DNA from: Laetiporus sulphureus 93-53
Lineage: Eukaryota > Basidiomycota > Agaricomycetes > Polyporales > Laetiporaceae
Reading direction: 5' to 3'
Assembly (NCBI RefSeq): GCF_001632365.1
Contig: NW_024468517.1
Coordinates: 46,461-110,460, forward strand
DNA: 64,000 bases
In this document: positions 47,243 to 60,114 of the stretch, piece by piece
Numbering within the stretch: the stretch's first letter is position 1
Layout of the letters: each line of letters opens with the position of its first letter
Notes under the pieces: model-generated
What the model was told of the DNA's origin: nothing
The model's input: only the letters and a program-made list of their open reading frames with translations
Databases searched by the model: none
Position numbers and translations under genes: made by a program

Positions 47243-47785
47243 CGATGAACAAGGCGTCGGCGGTAAACAAAGAGAATGGCTATTCACAGTCAGTGTAGTT
47301 GAAACGCTTAGTGGTTATGAAAGATTAGAAGCGAATTGTAATAAGCGCTCAGCAATATGGATAATATGGCGCAGTTGAATTCACGCGAAGTTCATACGTT
47401 GAAACGAGTGATTAGTATGAGTCTGTAACTTTTTCGTAACCCCCCCTCCTCCGCAGTGTGACTACTAGCGTACGCATTCGTAACCAATGCGCAAAGACAC
47501 ACTTTGCTGATATAGAAAGCCAATTTGTGGTGGTTATATTCGTTATGTAGTAGTTGGGACATCGACTCAGCGAAGTTCGTGAATGGTACATTTCCTTTCC
47601 TTAGCAGTCTCGTGGTACATGAAGTGGGCCACAGCTGTCGCTGTGGGCAAAATTCCTACCATCATGTCGAAAATGAGACCATGCATGCATTCTGAACCAG
47701 AAAACCAGTGTCGGACTCAGCTCATGCGAAAGCAGACAGGCAAAACACTGTCATCGTGCCATCACGTACCATACGAGGTGTCAAT
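47243..47785. other. Intergenic, ALG6 promoter side
   Basis: No gene recognised; AT-rich stretch near 47330-47530. Confidence 0.4.
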
Positions 47786-50065
47786 CTACAGACGTGCCCG
47801 CTGAGGATGGTGTCCAGCTTTGGTGCCATACACGAGGTCACCATCCACCCGGAGCCGGTCGGAAGGTGCAGCCTTCGCCCTACGCACGTCCGCCATCGCC
47901 ATGCTCAACCCGCCTTCCTCCACCCACCTTCGGAAGACCTCTGCGTCCACATCACACGTCTGTTCCTTTGCCTCGAATGCCCACACAGCATGCTCGAGCA
48001 AAAATAGACCACATGCGACGTGCGAGAACAGCAAGAGCGCAGGACGGGGAATCAGGGCCGGGATGGGCGCCACAAATGCCTCTTTGACGTCGCTGATAGC
48101 TGTGCGCAGAGTGGCGAGGGGGACGGTGAGAGATGTATCAAGGGATGTTGGGCACGACGCAAGGAGTTTTTGCGCCCACTGGAAATACGGCGTTCGTGAA
48201 GTGATTAGTACATGTGGACACCGTGAGACTAGATGGAACGCGTACGGATATGAAAGCGTCCAGAGCTGTTGATTGTGAAACGGCCCTGACAAGGTCGAGG
48301 GACAAGACCGTGATGGTCCCCTCCCATATCTTTTCGACCAATGCATCCTGTATCATCCTGATCAGATCCGCGGCGTCACCACTGTCAGCATGCAATAATA
48401 GTGTTCACACGCGGGAGTGTCTCACCTGCCGAACTCGTTCTCGGTCATGTATCCGGCGCCGCCGAGGGCAGTCATACACTCTTCCATTGCAGTCGCTGCT
48501 TTGTCCGCCGCAAATGCCTTGACAGCGGGTGTCAGCAATCGTAGCCTCAACTCTTCTTCCTTGGTCGCGACTCCACACTCGGCCTTTCCTAGAAGGGCGA
48601 TTGTGCCGAACAACATGTGTAAGAGAGCACGGTACAGCACCGACGCCTTGGCCAGCTCGGCGACGTGCAGCGGGTTATCCTTCAACAGCTGCTGGCCACC
48701 CTTGATTGCGCGTACTGTCGAGTACGATGTCGCGATCGCGAGGCATCTGCGCAAATGACCAACAGAGGCCGTCGCTGAATGCAACCGCGTAATATTCAGC
48801 ACGGGTGTAATGAGCTTCACGCCCTGTCCCGGCGTGCCAAGGATGTATCCCTCTGAACCCTGGAGCGATAGCTCTGCTGTAGGCAGTGTTTGCGTACCAA
48901 TCTTGTTCTTGAGGCGATGAACATAGATGTGATTGCTGACAGGCGACGGCTGCGGCGTGCCAGGCTGACGGAGGAGCGGAAGCCTTAGCGGCACGAGAAA
49001 GAGCGAGAGCCCTCGAGTGCCCTCGGCGACCGTACCGGTGCGGGCAAGCGCAAGGGATACGTCGCTGTCAGTGGCGCTTGAGAACCACTTAAACCCATCA
49101 AGTCTGTATCGGGGGCCATAGGTATGCGATGGCAGTGGTGCCGAATCCATGACGCTAGCAGCGGTTGTTTCTGTGCGGGATATGTCCGAACCGCCGGGCC
49201 GCTGAATGACGATCGGCGTCTCAGCCAAATGACAGATCGGTTATAAGTGCTAACCTCAGTCATCCACTGGCCTGCTGTGAACGCCAACGATGGATCACGA
49301 CTACCACAATGCTGAATAAGGACACACTTGCGGATCAGATACATGATACGTACTTGATGAGACGAGAAAATACGTCCTGTTTCAGCGCAGGCGTTCCGAT
49401 GAGCTCGATAACTGTGATTTTGGATGTCAAGGTGATATATCCTTCGCATAACTTAACGGCATACCCCTTGCAGCGCCATCAGTCATGCTCAGGGGACAAT
49501 CTATCTGTAAAACATTTAGATTCATCTTGTCATCCTGCAGGTAATCCGCCAGAACCTTACCGAGTGAGAGTCTCCGACTGCAAGCAATATCTTCGCAAAG
49601 CCATGGACTCGACTGTGCTCTCGATGTTTTCGTTCATAGAATATCCCAACGATCCCTTCCTGCTGGAAGAGCGCTTTCAGCCCGCGCCAGCCTTCTGACG
49701 TCTGCAACTCGTCAACACGCTGGCCCCATTGGTCGTATTGAACAAATTGCGGACGCGCTGAAACTTTACTGAGCGCTTTCATGGCTATTTACGCGGCATT
49801 GAGCCCTTCGCAGTGTGCGCATTTAGAGCTGTCAATAGAACGACGAACTGGTCAACACTATCTCGCCAAACCGCTCCAGATCAAGCTCGACATCTTGGAA
49901 GACGCCTGGTGGGCAGAGGCGCTTCAGCAGTCCGGAGAGGGCGGGATCTGAGAAATAGGGATGTGACTCTGTGAAGGGAGCCTGGAAAATATGAGCGCCC
50001 TCGCGACGCTACAGCAATACTGACAGACGATGACTCACAGGCTTGAATCCCTCCTCGATACGCAT
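47786..50065 (-). CDS. AidB-like acyl-CoA dehydrogenase (616 aa)
   Basis: This is a flavoprotein of the acyl-CoA dehydrogenase superfamily. Exons are 50065-50039, 49981-49849, 49784-49561, 49504-49465, 49411-49354, 49300-49255, 49219-48426, 48381-48246 and 48178-47786. Signatures are MRIEEGFKPAPFTESHPYF, QYDQWGQRVDELQTSEGW, CPLSMTDGAARVIELIG, the FAD-site region GQWMTETPIVIQRPGGSDIS, GTQTLPTAELSLQ, GGAGYMTENEFG and the AidB-type VEKIWEGTITVLSLDL. The C-terminal ~150 residues are an extra helical domain. The intron 49220-49254 is only 35 nt, with a TGAG acceptor. It is needed to keep frame, but its edges are less certain. Substrate is unknown; bacterial AidB binds DNA and is linked to alkylation response. 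Confidence 0.88.
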
Positions 50066-51065
50066 GATGTCTATTGGGATCTGTTAACTTTACTCGAGTC
50101 ATAGAAAACTGAATGAGCACTCGACGATGGCAAGTCTCCAGACGTGAAGTCGGTGTCCACAGCTGCGACAGGGATCCCGAGCCCGCGAACGGAACTAAAT
50201 GGTGTTGTTTGATGACACCTGACCACCCGGCACTGGCCCGGGGCTCCCTTAGCGGCGCATATCCGATGTTCGCGGCTAGCTCGCCCTCGCATCAACTTGT
50301 GGCTGAATGCTGGGCGCCGCGCAACTGTCGCTCGTGGAATCCCTTGGAAAGTAGCAACGCCATGTCAGCTGGTCTGCCTGCAATGTTCAAAATATGCCAT
50401 CGATGATCAAGACGGCATTCATGCTCCAGGCATGGCAGATTCCCGGGTATCACGCTCATTTTTGCGGCAATTATAGTGTTTGGCTAAACGAAATTTGCTC
50501 TTTCCGGTGGCAGAGATCGACGACTTCCGTGCTGGCCAAAAAGATCGCGAGATTGTGTGGGGCTAGTTGTGGTTCGTACGATCGTTCGATAGGTCCCCCG
50601 GGTAAAAAGCGCTCCGCGGGAACCTACAGCAACCAGCGGACGATCCACGCGTTTTCGCCGCGATCTGAAACATCATATGCTGGAAACAACTCAGGAGTGT
50701 GCCCATGCCGCTTAAAGAGTAAGGATGACTGGCAGAACACCTTGGCATGTGGCAAGAGTCCACTTCAGATGGGCGGCGCAACGGCTTTGAATTTGGTACA
50801 TACGTGAAACGCGGTTCGGCGTTGAGTGTGGATCATGATGCATGATGCTCCAGATGTTTTCGAGTATCCGTTGAATCCATGCCAATCATAAATTCATCAA
50901 CGATAACGACATGTTGGTACAACGCAACACTGAACGAACTCTAAGTCTAATAATATTGTAGTACAAGCCAGTCGATATGTTTAGCGTGCGACCCCCTTCT
51001 GCCGTTCACGAAAAGGATCTATCTTTGGTGACCAAAGTTTTTATATCGCCGCAAACGATCCTCCT
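50066..51065. other. Intergenic, 1 kb
   Basis: Short frames only. Holds the promoter of the acyl-CoA dehydrogenase gene and the 3' flank of the flavoprotein gene; nothing else recognised. Confidence 0.4.
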
Positions 51066-52939
51066 TCACGAATCCCAGATTGCACCAAAGGCCGGGATAC
51101 CACGACTCATCATGCCGTACACGACCTTCTCCGTCAGAGGCTGATTCGAGATGATGACCACGGCCTCCGCGTTGAACTCCTGCACCATGCGGTACGTGAG
51201 CTTCACCAGGTCGGGCCGGCCGTGCTGGCGCGTATCTGAGGAAATCACGTCAACACAAACTACTGTGGGAACTTGAAGTGATGCGCACCATAGATAATCG
51301 ATCCAGGCGCCGCCTCCAAGAGAGAATCGACGAGCCCGTCACCGAACGTCTTGCGCACTGTAGGAGCAGTCCAGAGGAGCTGGATCTCGGTTTTCTTGGC
51401 GAACACGACGGGTGCGATGGGGCCGATACCACTGCCCGTCGCCACCATCACCACACGCCTGAAAAGCGGCGTGACGCGCACGACACCGTAGCAGGGGATG
51501 CCACGAATCCAGATCTTGTCCGGCGGGTTGCCAATCTGCTCCTTGGTCCAGTCGCCCGCGCGTGAGACAACTGCCGAATAGCCCTTCTTTCCGGGCACGG
51601 CGATAGTAGCAAACGAGTGCCACTCCAACAGAGGCTTGAGTGACATGCGTGTGAAATGGCCCGGCTGGGTGTTCACTGTGTGTTTCATCACATCAGAAAA
51701 ATGCGCTACAGCAGGAAACGGGGCATGACGTACCGTAGTCGAAGTACAGCCTCACGCAGTGCTCTGAGAGTACTTCCGAGCGCACCGGCACCTTGCGCAA
51801 GCGCGCCCAAGGCGCGATGATAGATAGCGACATGATCAAGACTAGCCAGAAAGTAGGTTGATGGACGACTGCGTGGCCCAGGGTCTCGCCAGGACTGCGA
51901 TAATCATTGGTGAGGAGGACAACCTGTGATTGAAAGATGATCAATACAATGCTTCATCTTGGCAAATAAATTTCCCTCACCTGTGCCCACACGAGGGCGA
52001 CTGCAGCCCATCCTGCGAAACGATGAATTATCTCGAATGTGTCGTGATGCCGAATGCGGAACTTCGGATAAGCGAAGATAATCATGGCAAGAAGAAGTAC
52101 CAAGATCATATATGAAACAGTAATAGTCCCAACGGTTACCTGCGTATCAGGTTGAGTATACGCGACACCATGGGAGAATGATGATCAAGTCTCACGTGAT
52201 CCTTGTCAATGAATTGCCTTGTTGCTTTCCCCAGGAAAAGCATCAGCCAAACCGCACCGCTGACCCCCGCTCCGGAGTGAACTGAAATAAGACTGTTAAA
52301 AAAAGTCTTGTTGTCGAGGCAAAGATAGGACTTACTGCCTCCGATAGAATAGACCCTGGCGAGAATGCGACGAATCCACAGCGGCCATCTAATCGAGTTC
52401 ATGCATCAGCATCAATTCACGAATATGTCAAACAAAACTCACGATCGGGGTGCAAGGCACGCCACAGCGAACCAAGCATTGATGACGTACTCCTGGCGCA
52501 TGAGAATCGCGGTGAACAAGTTGCCAACCACGACTCTGCCGAGCTGGCTCGCATTCGCGCCCTTGGCACAGAACCAGATGAAGACGCCCATGTTCGTTAT
52601 GAAGACGATACCGAATAGCCTTCGGTAGAGGGACATGATCTGGAAGCGGAGGTTGCGGATGAGCTTGGGCTGCTCCTTGTCAGGCAGGACATCCTCTTCG
52701 AAGCCTTCCCAAACTTCGCCCTTCTCCGCATCAGATGAAGACTCGCTCTTGCGGTCTGAGAGCGAGGAAGGGGCGGTGGTGACCTTCACGACCGCCTGCG
52801 TGAGGTCAACCGTCTTCGACCGGTCCTTGTGGTCAGCATCGGGAGCCTTGACACTGTCCTTAGGGAGCTCTTCGACGACCGTGGTAGCCAGCTGTGGTTT
52901 CTCCGACTCGGAGACGGAGAGCGACGACGGAGTTGACAT
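51066..52939 (-). CDS. TmpA-like membrane flavoprotein reductase, copy 1 (513 aa)
   Basis: Exons are 52939-52443, 52388-52336, 52281-52196, 52139-51981, 51923-51734, 51675-51289 and 51235-51066, all in phase. A disordered acidic N-terminus of about 90 residues precedes six or so membrane segments (LFGIVFITNMGVFIWFC, GAGVSGAVWLMLFLG, TVSYMILVLLLAMIIFAY, FAGWAAVALVWAQVVLL, FWLVLIMSLSIIAPW). The C-terminal half is a ferredoxin-reductase-like domain with GHFTRMSLKPLLEWHSFATI and the nucleotide-binding VVMVATGSGIGPIAPVVFA. Fungal relatives (TmpA of Aspergillus nidulans) act in signalling for development; the electron acceptor is unknown. The start is the MSTPSSLS methionine. A close paralogue with the same intron positions begins at 62910. 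Confidence 0.85.
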
Positions 52940-55439
52940 GGAGGACGAGAGCACCGGTACGAAGAGAGAAGGGTGGGCGGGTTCGAGCGAATCTCAGTGA
53001 TCCGACGAGGCCTCACCCTATCGTACCCAACCCCTTATATACTGATCCACGCATGCACCTGCAGTTTCAGGAGGAAAATAAACTCAGAGGTCGCCACCCG
53101 GTTATCGGAGGCAGTTGGAAACGCACGAATAACATGCCGTCAGAATAGGTGACAGAAACTAAGGACACAGCATGAACAGTATCGGCAGTCACGGCGCTAA
53201 CAAATACACTCACCCGTATCGAGAGGCGGAGCACGGCTAAAGGCGAACGTCCCGGTGCCAGTCCCGATGCCATGCCCGAGGGATGTTTCTATCCCATCCT
53301 ACGCAGTATCGGTGGAGCAGAGCATACGACGCCGGCCTAAATTTCGCCGGCAGTGTGAGAACAGTCCTGGATGCCAAACCAGTACAGACTGACCATCTTC
53401 GTAATTGTACAGGCCGTCAATCACCACGTACGCTGGCATCAGGAATGGATCGTCCAGCCTCTTCGATTCTTGTGAAAGTACGGACAGGCACATGCCCAAT
53501 ATGAAATGCCGAGCCTGAACGTGTGTGAGACGGATATCGCTGAAGTGCCATCATTGGAGAAGCACCTGGAGAAGCGCTGAGCGGTGCTTCTCCCAAGCGG
53601 CTCCGAATGGTACGGGTAGGCTAGCGGAAGATGAGATTAGGAGCTGTAGGGCAGATCGCGGACGAAACCTTGGGTAGGCGGAGTTGAGCTGTCTACACTC
53701 ACTGCAATCCCGATGCCTCAGATTAGTGGCGTGGAGTGAACTCCATGGCGTCTATTCCGATACACGGAGCAAATGTCCTCGGAGAATGGTCGGTTGTGGC
53801 GCTGTGCATTGTCTACAGAGAGGTGTCCGCACGAAACGATATCTTGAAACACTAGTTGCCCACGGAACCGGCCTTCCACCGTGAACATGAACGTGGTCAT
53901 ACATCATGTTATTGCCGAGACGGCTTTGAGGTATACCCACAGTCTCGGAAAGAGAAGCGAGAATTATGGAGGTAGACGATATTCCGACGATGTGGGAGTC
54001 GCAGGTACAAGTTTGGCGCTTGCAAGTCAATAGTCTCAATCCAAGATCAGACATCTTTGATCTCGCACTGCAGTCTCCATGAACAGGCAATTGCCGACCC
54101 CGATATTCTCACCACGGTCAGTCTGCATTCTCCCGCTGTTCTCCTCATCCCGCTGATGGGCAGACTCCAGACTGTCATCATTCTGAGCATAAGCCATGCG
54201 CAGCTCATGTAATTCATTGTAAATGAGAGCAATTCGGAATGAATGTCTACTGAAGTACCCATCCGTGGGCAACGATACACCCTGTTCCTGGTGGAGAACA
54301 CGTCTGTACTTGCTGTATCAGAGTTCGTGCCATGCGTATCGGCGCAAATCTTGTGCACTGAGTCAGCTATCTGTATTGACTAATCGCAAGACATTTTAAT
54401 GCCATCGCGGTTCTTGAGCGCCGTTCGCCGCGTGTCGGTTGCTGTTAGTAGCGAAACTGTCACCGCCCGGATGTGGGAATACCACACCGTTCTCTGGGTT
54501 CTATTTTTTCGATCTGTTGATGTACATAAATTGCAATATGCCTCGCGAACGATGATTTGTTGCATCAAATGGGGTTACAGAGTCGCTGGTGCTGCTCACA
54601 GTGGTCATCCGCTCAGCTTGCAGCATCGTGACACGATTATGCAGCCAAAGAGAAGAGAAGACAAGTTGCGCGCCATTCTACATAAATATGAGTCGAGAAT
54701 CAAGGTCAACTCCTGTTCTGAATGATCTCTCACCGCTTCAGTTATCCCCTACGGAGCTGCGAATCTTGCACAACACCTGCCTAATCTTGCCCTTCCCACT
54801 GCGTATTCTAGTCCTTTCTAGCGCGATGGGCGACGCCATGCCGGTGGTAATCGACAGCCACGACCATTCTCATGCCAGTCACAGAGTCCGTCCGTCGGCT
54901 AGAGGCCCCAGTCTGTGGCGCGTCGTGTTTGTTTTTTTACCCTTTTCTCCATCGGTGCAAGGTCGAGAGCGTCGTGTTTTGATCTTACCAACAGCGCGCT
55001 GTCACTCTGTAGCGTTGGCTGTGTGCCTCGCGTGGCTGGCGCGTCGTTGTAATGAGATCACGTGTCAGCACGTGATCGCGTATTGCACGCGTTTACAGCG
55101 CCTAAGGCTTGCCTAACGCCCAAGTCCTCGACAGCACCATCAACACGCATCGCCCCCGGTCTGATATGGCTGCCTGCCTGCGCTTCACCCGTCGGGTTCG
55201 TCCAATCTACCCCGAGGCCGACGGATCTTGCTGACCAGATGGTTGTAGGTCTGGAAGTCGTTTGTAGACAACAAAGGTGCGCTCTCCACTATCTCATGAA
55301 AAGAAGCAATTCCACCAACTGGTTGCGCAATCGGTGGTTCAAAGGACACGATCAACAATGCTTCCCGAATGTGCGTAGTTTATCCTCAGTTCTTCTGGCC
55401 TCGTCTGCACGTGAGGTTGAATGACGGGTTTACTAACAG
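52940..55439. other. 2.5 kb without a confident gene
   Basis: Frames are short on both strands. A minus-strand segment near 53420-53470 (LDDPFLMPAYVVIDGLYNYE) and one near 55230-55330 (FEPPIAQPVGGIASFHE) look coding-like but were not identified. The missing first exon of the thioesterase gene must also lie in the right part of this interval. Confidence 0.4.
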
Positions 55440-56167
55440 CTCAAGATTCTGGATGCGAAGCCCGGCGTTTTGCAAGCATCGCTCAAGATAGAACCATACA
55501 ATCGTGCGTTGCCACCTATGCATGGCGCATCCGCATTTGTGTCTCTACAACACACGCCATTCTGATACCTCAGTAACCCAGTGAACAGGGTCGGGGTAAG
55601 GGTTCCAGCGCATCTGTTGCCGTAGTCGTGGTTAAGTAGCCGTCCTTTCCAGACCGTCCATGGCGGGCTCATCATGTCGCTTACCGACACCATCGGATCG
55701 CTTGCTATAGCCACGAAGGGGCAGTACATGACTGGCGTATCTGTGGACATCGGCACGTCCTTCGTGAAACCAGCCGGTCGTACAGGCGATGAGTTGAGGG
55801 TAAGCGCTGTCGTGACAGGAATGGGTTCGTAGTCTTCACGTCTGGTACCTTCATCACGAATATATTTGAATTATGCGCTATTCTCAGGCAAGTCGCTTGC
55901 ATTCACTCGCATCGACTTCTTCAACGCATCTGGACAGCTCGCAGCATATGGCCGTAAGTTCGCAATTCACCGCCAAGACGTGCTCGCGTCGTATTTTGAT
56001 GGGATTGTGCTTCGTAGATCACACCAAGTATATCGGCAAGTCCATTGGGCACGAGGTCTGTCATAGGCTTCTGGTGGATATCCGCTCCTCATGTCGCCAT
56101 CTTACAGAACGATGTCAAATTTTCAGAAGACGGGGAGGCGATCATTGAGGGCAAAGACGTCGACTAG
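55440..56167 (+). CDS. Hotdog-fold acyl-CoA thioesterase (PaaI/ACOT13-like), first exon not located
   Basis: The identifiable exons are 55440-55503, 55582-55595 (14 bp), 55653-55824, 55888-55953, 56018-56055 and 56108-56167. Together they give 137 residues plus TAG with all phases matching. The sequence shows LKILDAKPGVLQASLKIEPYN, then NRVGTVHGGLIMSLTDTIGSLA, the hotdog motif around HGG, YMTGVSVDIGTSFVKPAG, KSLAFTRIDFFNASGQLAAYG, HHTKYIGKSIGHE and KFSEDGEAIIEGKDVD. The family hydrolyses medium- and long-chain acyl-CoA. The exon before 55440 (starting after a TACTAACAG acceptor) probably adds 20-40 residues including the start codon; I could not choose it. The lack of stops suggests a working gene. 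Confidence 0.8.
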
Positions 56168-57237
56168 CCATGTGTTTATGTGCCTATCTGCATGTCCGCC
56201 CTCCGTTATCATTTCATGGAGTGGAACCTCATGCTCGGCACCACAAAAGCGTGCGAATTGAGTACGGATCATGCCAGTAAGTTTGTGACCTACGAAGCAT
56301 TGCATTCCCCCCTCGAATGCAAGAAGCAAACTCAATACCTCTCGGAGCCGGAGGCTCCCCTTCCCTCGGTACCGAGGCCGTCCTTAGCTTCTAATGGGTG
56401 TCTTTGACCCTAAACTCCTAGAGATTGGCTCGCAAGCGAACGCACGTCATTCGTTCCCCCTTCTGCACATGCAGGGCCACGCATCATGATTGTCGTAGCA
56501 GCAAGGGTATTGGTCGAGCGCTCACAGACGGGTCCGGCCACCTCAGCTCCGAGTGGTGCACGTTGGTGCGCATCCAGATAGCGAAACTACTAGAGATTGC
56601 AAGCATCTCCAGTAAGCAATAATAGCATCATTCAACGAGCCAATGGCGCCCAGCTACCCGAAAGTTAGATGGTGCACCAGATCAGAAGCCGCCCCGTTTC
56701 TGCTCTATGCTCCAGATGTTTCACCCTTGACATCGGAGGACACGGTGTCCTATGCATCTATGGTGTACGCCCGCAGGCTTGGACGAGCCACAAGAGCGTC
56801 AGGAGCTCCTGTCTGCAATGCTGCAAGATTGAAAATATCAACGTTGGGTTTCTGGGTAGTATAGGAAGGGTAGGGAGTGTCAGTCACTTGTTAGGCGCCA
56901 ACATTAAAGCCGTATACACCATCACCAACGTGCTTCTTATTCGACTTGATCTTGGCTTACAAGCGTTGATTTGCGCTTGCTGCAGCGCATGGCATGGATG
57001 AACAGTTGAACGAGAAGATTGACACACGCACGCACGCACCATTCTCACTTCGCTTGTTCTATTGGAGTCGGCGTTCTGTAATTGTCAGGCACGAGAAATG
57101 CATCCCCATTCTAATCACGCCTTGAATGTGCCAGACAGTCGGCGCACGGAAACCGAAAATTTCACGGCGATGGGGAGCTTAAAAAATGATTGATCACATC
57201 AATGCACAGTATTAGCGTACGAGTACACGACGCAGTA
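56168..57237. other. Convergent 3' region between the thioesterase and DER1
   Basis: No gene recognised. A (CGCA)n-type microsatellite lies at 57022-57040. Confidence 0.4.
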
Positions 57238-58152
57238 TCAGATATCCCCAAACAGGCGTTTCCTGTGCCTATTGTCAGCATGAGCTGAGATCGAACCAAG
57301 ATTACATACAGTGCGAGTGGCGCTTCGCTGAAGATTGTCGGCCCGCCTACCATCTCTCGGGTCCAAACGTCTCTTACGAACCACCCTATGTGGCCAACAG
57401 CGCAACCCACGAGGTCGCCAGCTGCTGCTCGCCATGTACCATTCAGCATCCATGCGAGGCCTACTAAGGCCAGAGGAAGATAAGGAGCGGTTATCGTAAC
57501 GAGGCCGAACAGCGATATTGGTGTTGATGGATGCCGACGAGACCAAAGGTAGATCGGCACGAACGCTAAGGGCGAGGAGAGAAAAGGGAGGTTCACGAGC
57601 GGTGACAATGCCTGCGGAGTGCGTCATGAATAGGGCACATTCTAGACAATACCGATTCTCACCAGAAGCATTAGCGCAGAAAGAAAGAGCAACCAGAAGT
57701 AGTCTGCTTTTCGGTTCGCGAACGATGACTCTTCTAGCATGCGACTGTAGCGCATACTGTATAGAGCACGTCAGCGCATTACGACATAGATTAGAATAGA
57801 TTCGTAGCTTACAAGAAGAACATGTGAAACACGAAGTCCAGCGACAATGTGCCGAAATAGAGAAATGTAGTCAATGCTCGCCACGGCTGTGTCACGACAA
57901 CTCCTCAACGATCAAGCCGCTTGCTAAACCAAATATGCACTCACCTGAAAATTCGTAAAGGCTGCCTTAAAGCTGAAGTATAGCTGTAACGGCGTGACAA
58001 GTTGGCATTGCTGCGAGTAATCAGAATCTGACGGGGCCCAATCGAGGAGACAACGTACTCACGACAGCTAGACTCATCATTACTGCCAGAGCAAGCCATG
58101 TTCGCGTTACAGGAGGGATCTGTGTCACCCATGCTTCGATACCGACTGGCAT
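57238..58152 (-). CDS. DER1: Derlin family protein
   Basis: This ER membrane protein helps retrotranslocate misfolded luminal proteins for ERAD. Exons are 58152-58063, 58010-57945, 57886-57813, 57756-57663, 57611-57310 and 57268-57238, giving 218 aa. Landmarks are WVTQIPPVTRTWLALAV, the loop FNFQ-type TNFQPWRALTTFLYFG, FHMFFFMRYSRMLEE, ADYFWLLFLSALMLL, the IYLWSRRHPSTPISLFG motif, APYLPLALVGLAW, and DLVGCAVGHIGWFVRDV. It has the expected number of membrane segments. The last intron has only 41 nt. The neighbouring ALG6 gene acts in the same ER quality-control area, but they are not adjacent. Confidence 0.93.
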
Positions 58153-58551
58153 CTTGACGAAATAACCTGAGCGACGAGCGTCGAGCCGCGGAAACGTTGG
58201 GACTTAACGAGAGAGGACGAGAGCTTTAGCGCTCATAATCATATTAAACGTGTCCTTTGATGCCATCAGCACGTGTCTTCATTGACGCTCCTATAGCTCG
58301 GACATGACTTGCTTGACTCCGTGCTGCAGCTGAGTCGTGTGCGTTGTACAGACTCCTCCGTCCGATATCTGATATGTGCCCGAAACAACAAGACAGCATG
58401 ACCAGTACATGGAGTCCGACAAAAATAACAAAGGTGGCTTGGCACGGCTCTGTCAGAGCTTTGATCTACATCTACAAAAATTCGCGCATTGGCAATGTCC
58501 GGTAGTCCGTGAGCAAGGTGAGTGGCTTCATTGTACATATGTCTATACTAC
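58153..58551. other. Intergenic region between DER1 and the DUF4436 gene
   Basis: Promoter of DER1 and 3' flank of the DUF4436 gene; nothing else recognised. Confidence 0.4.
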
Positions 58552-60114
58552 TCAGTCGTCTTCCGCAACCCGGACTGTAGACCTAAATGCAGATTGGCTC
58601 CAACTTCGTAGATGACTGAAATCCATGGATGATCCCTGTCGCCGTAGCGTTCCTAGGCCTTTTGAAAGGCGATGAAGCGCTACTTCAGTTCCTTGCATTT
58701 GAGGGTCGTCATCCGTCTGCAGTGTTCTGTTGGCAGCCATTACCAACAGGACGATAGCTGAGACACCAGATGACAGCATCTGTGGGAAGAACCCAATACT
58801 GTCTGGTGTGTATTTTCACCGTCAGTAATTTGCTGCTTAAGGACTGCTGACTTGTCAATATATACCTAGCAGAACACCTGTGTACGGTAAGCGCAAACCA
58901 CTTGGCTGGCTGTGTATCACTCACCATCGAGACCAGGAGCATCCGGCATTGCATTTCTGAGCTGCGGAGTAGCGAATAGTATCACGACCACGATTGCAAA
59001 ATATCGTAGTATATTCCTCTCGCTCTTGAGCCTCCATGCCAGCACCACAAAGCACCAAGTGGCATGTGCCAGCATCCAGTTGATGCCGAACAGCATCATG
59101 GCAAACAATCTCGCCTCTGCAGGTCTCCTGATCTTCAGCGTTATATCACGCGTCGGCTCGTACCAGTTGTCCGAGTTGTTCATGTAACTCTTCACGTCGG
59201 TCGAAGAGATGGCAAAGCTTGACGTCAGTTGCAACGTTGTCAGGGCCCTTATCCCCATTGGATCGCTATGCTCTGCGCTGACTGCGCGAAGAGTGCTGGT
59301 CAGGAGATAGGTGTCAAATGGGTACAATCTCGCGAGGTGGACATCGAGGACGTGATCGCTGTCGAATTGACACAGGTTCTGGATGCTAATGGGAAGCAGC
59401 AGCGCTTAACTGATGCAGATGCAAGTGAGTATTGCAATGGACTGACCTAATCCGCTGTCCCGTCCCGTTGACTATTGGGAACTGTGCGGGATCGTAGGTC
59501 ACGGCCGGATCCTCAGAGCTACATAGGACGTGAGCGAACCCTTGAATTAATTGCACCTTTTCTCCAAGATTTTACCTATCGACGTAGATATCCAGTGCCA
59601 GCGAGGGCAATCCGCATAGGTCGCTGCCATGCGTCCCTTCAGATCCAGGAAGGATATAGGCAGAGCCGCAGCCAACGATTGACCAACGGATAGTGATTGC
59701 AGGCTCATCCACATCGACGTCCACATTGTCGCCGATGAGCACGATCTGCGATACGAACCCTGTGAGCTCAACAGGCCATGCGTAACACTTAGGTAAAGAG
59801 CTGACACCGGGATCATTTTTCGCAACACTGTTCAGAAGCTCTCTGAAGGGAGGCTCGTCGTCATCAGACCCTATGAAGGCACAGGAGATGGACACAATGA
59901 ATATCAACGAAAATGCGATGACCATCCCCACGAGGAAAGGCACGCTCAGAGGGATGATGCCAGCTTGGATCCTAGTCAGTCGTGCCTTGTTGCGAGGCGT
60001 CTGTCCAGGCTTTGTGCCGCCGAACTTGGCAGGTCGGCGCGTTTTGGAGCTCGACGCATCTGATGGCGCTCTGATGAGGCCGGTTGTCGAAAGGAATGAA
60101 TGGCGAGTAGACAT
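58552..60114 (-). CDS. DUF4436-type membrane protein (444 aa)
   Basis: Exons are 60114-59576, 59518-59447, 59385-58925, 58877-58866 (12 bp) and 58802-58552, all in phase. A basic cytosolic N-terminus (KPGQTPRNKARLTRIQ) is followed by one membrane anchor (PLSVPFLVGMVIAFSLIFIVSISC). Next comes a long extracytoplasmic domain with LDIYVDR, LYPFDTYLL and NWYEPTRDITLKIRRP. Three further membrane segments lie near the end (MMLFGINWMLAHATWCFVVL, ILRYFAIVVVILFATP, SGVSAIVLLVMAAN). A short cytosolic tail closes the protein. The intron 59386-59446 must use the ATTAG acceptor; the nearer CAG would give an immediate stop. The family is common in Agaricomycetes and its function is unknown. Confidence 0.85.

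Noticed and set aside
53299..53499. Separate minus-strand gene near 53300-53500
   Set aside because: One coding-like peptide (about 25 residues) without start, splice sites or a known family is too little to call.
57021..57040. CGCA-type microsatellite
   Set aside because: Very short simple repeat in a 3' intergenic region; no sign of function.
59386..59446. In-frame TAA in the DUF4436 gene
   Set aside because: Using the ATTAG acceptor at the end of a 61-nt intron removes it and gives the expected family sequence.
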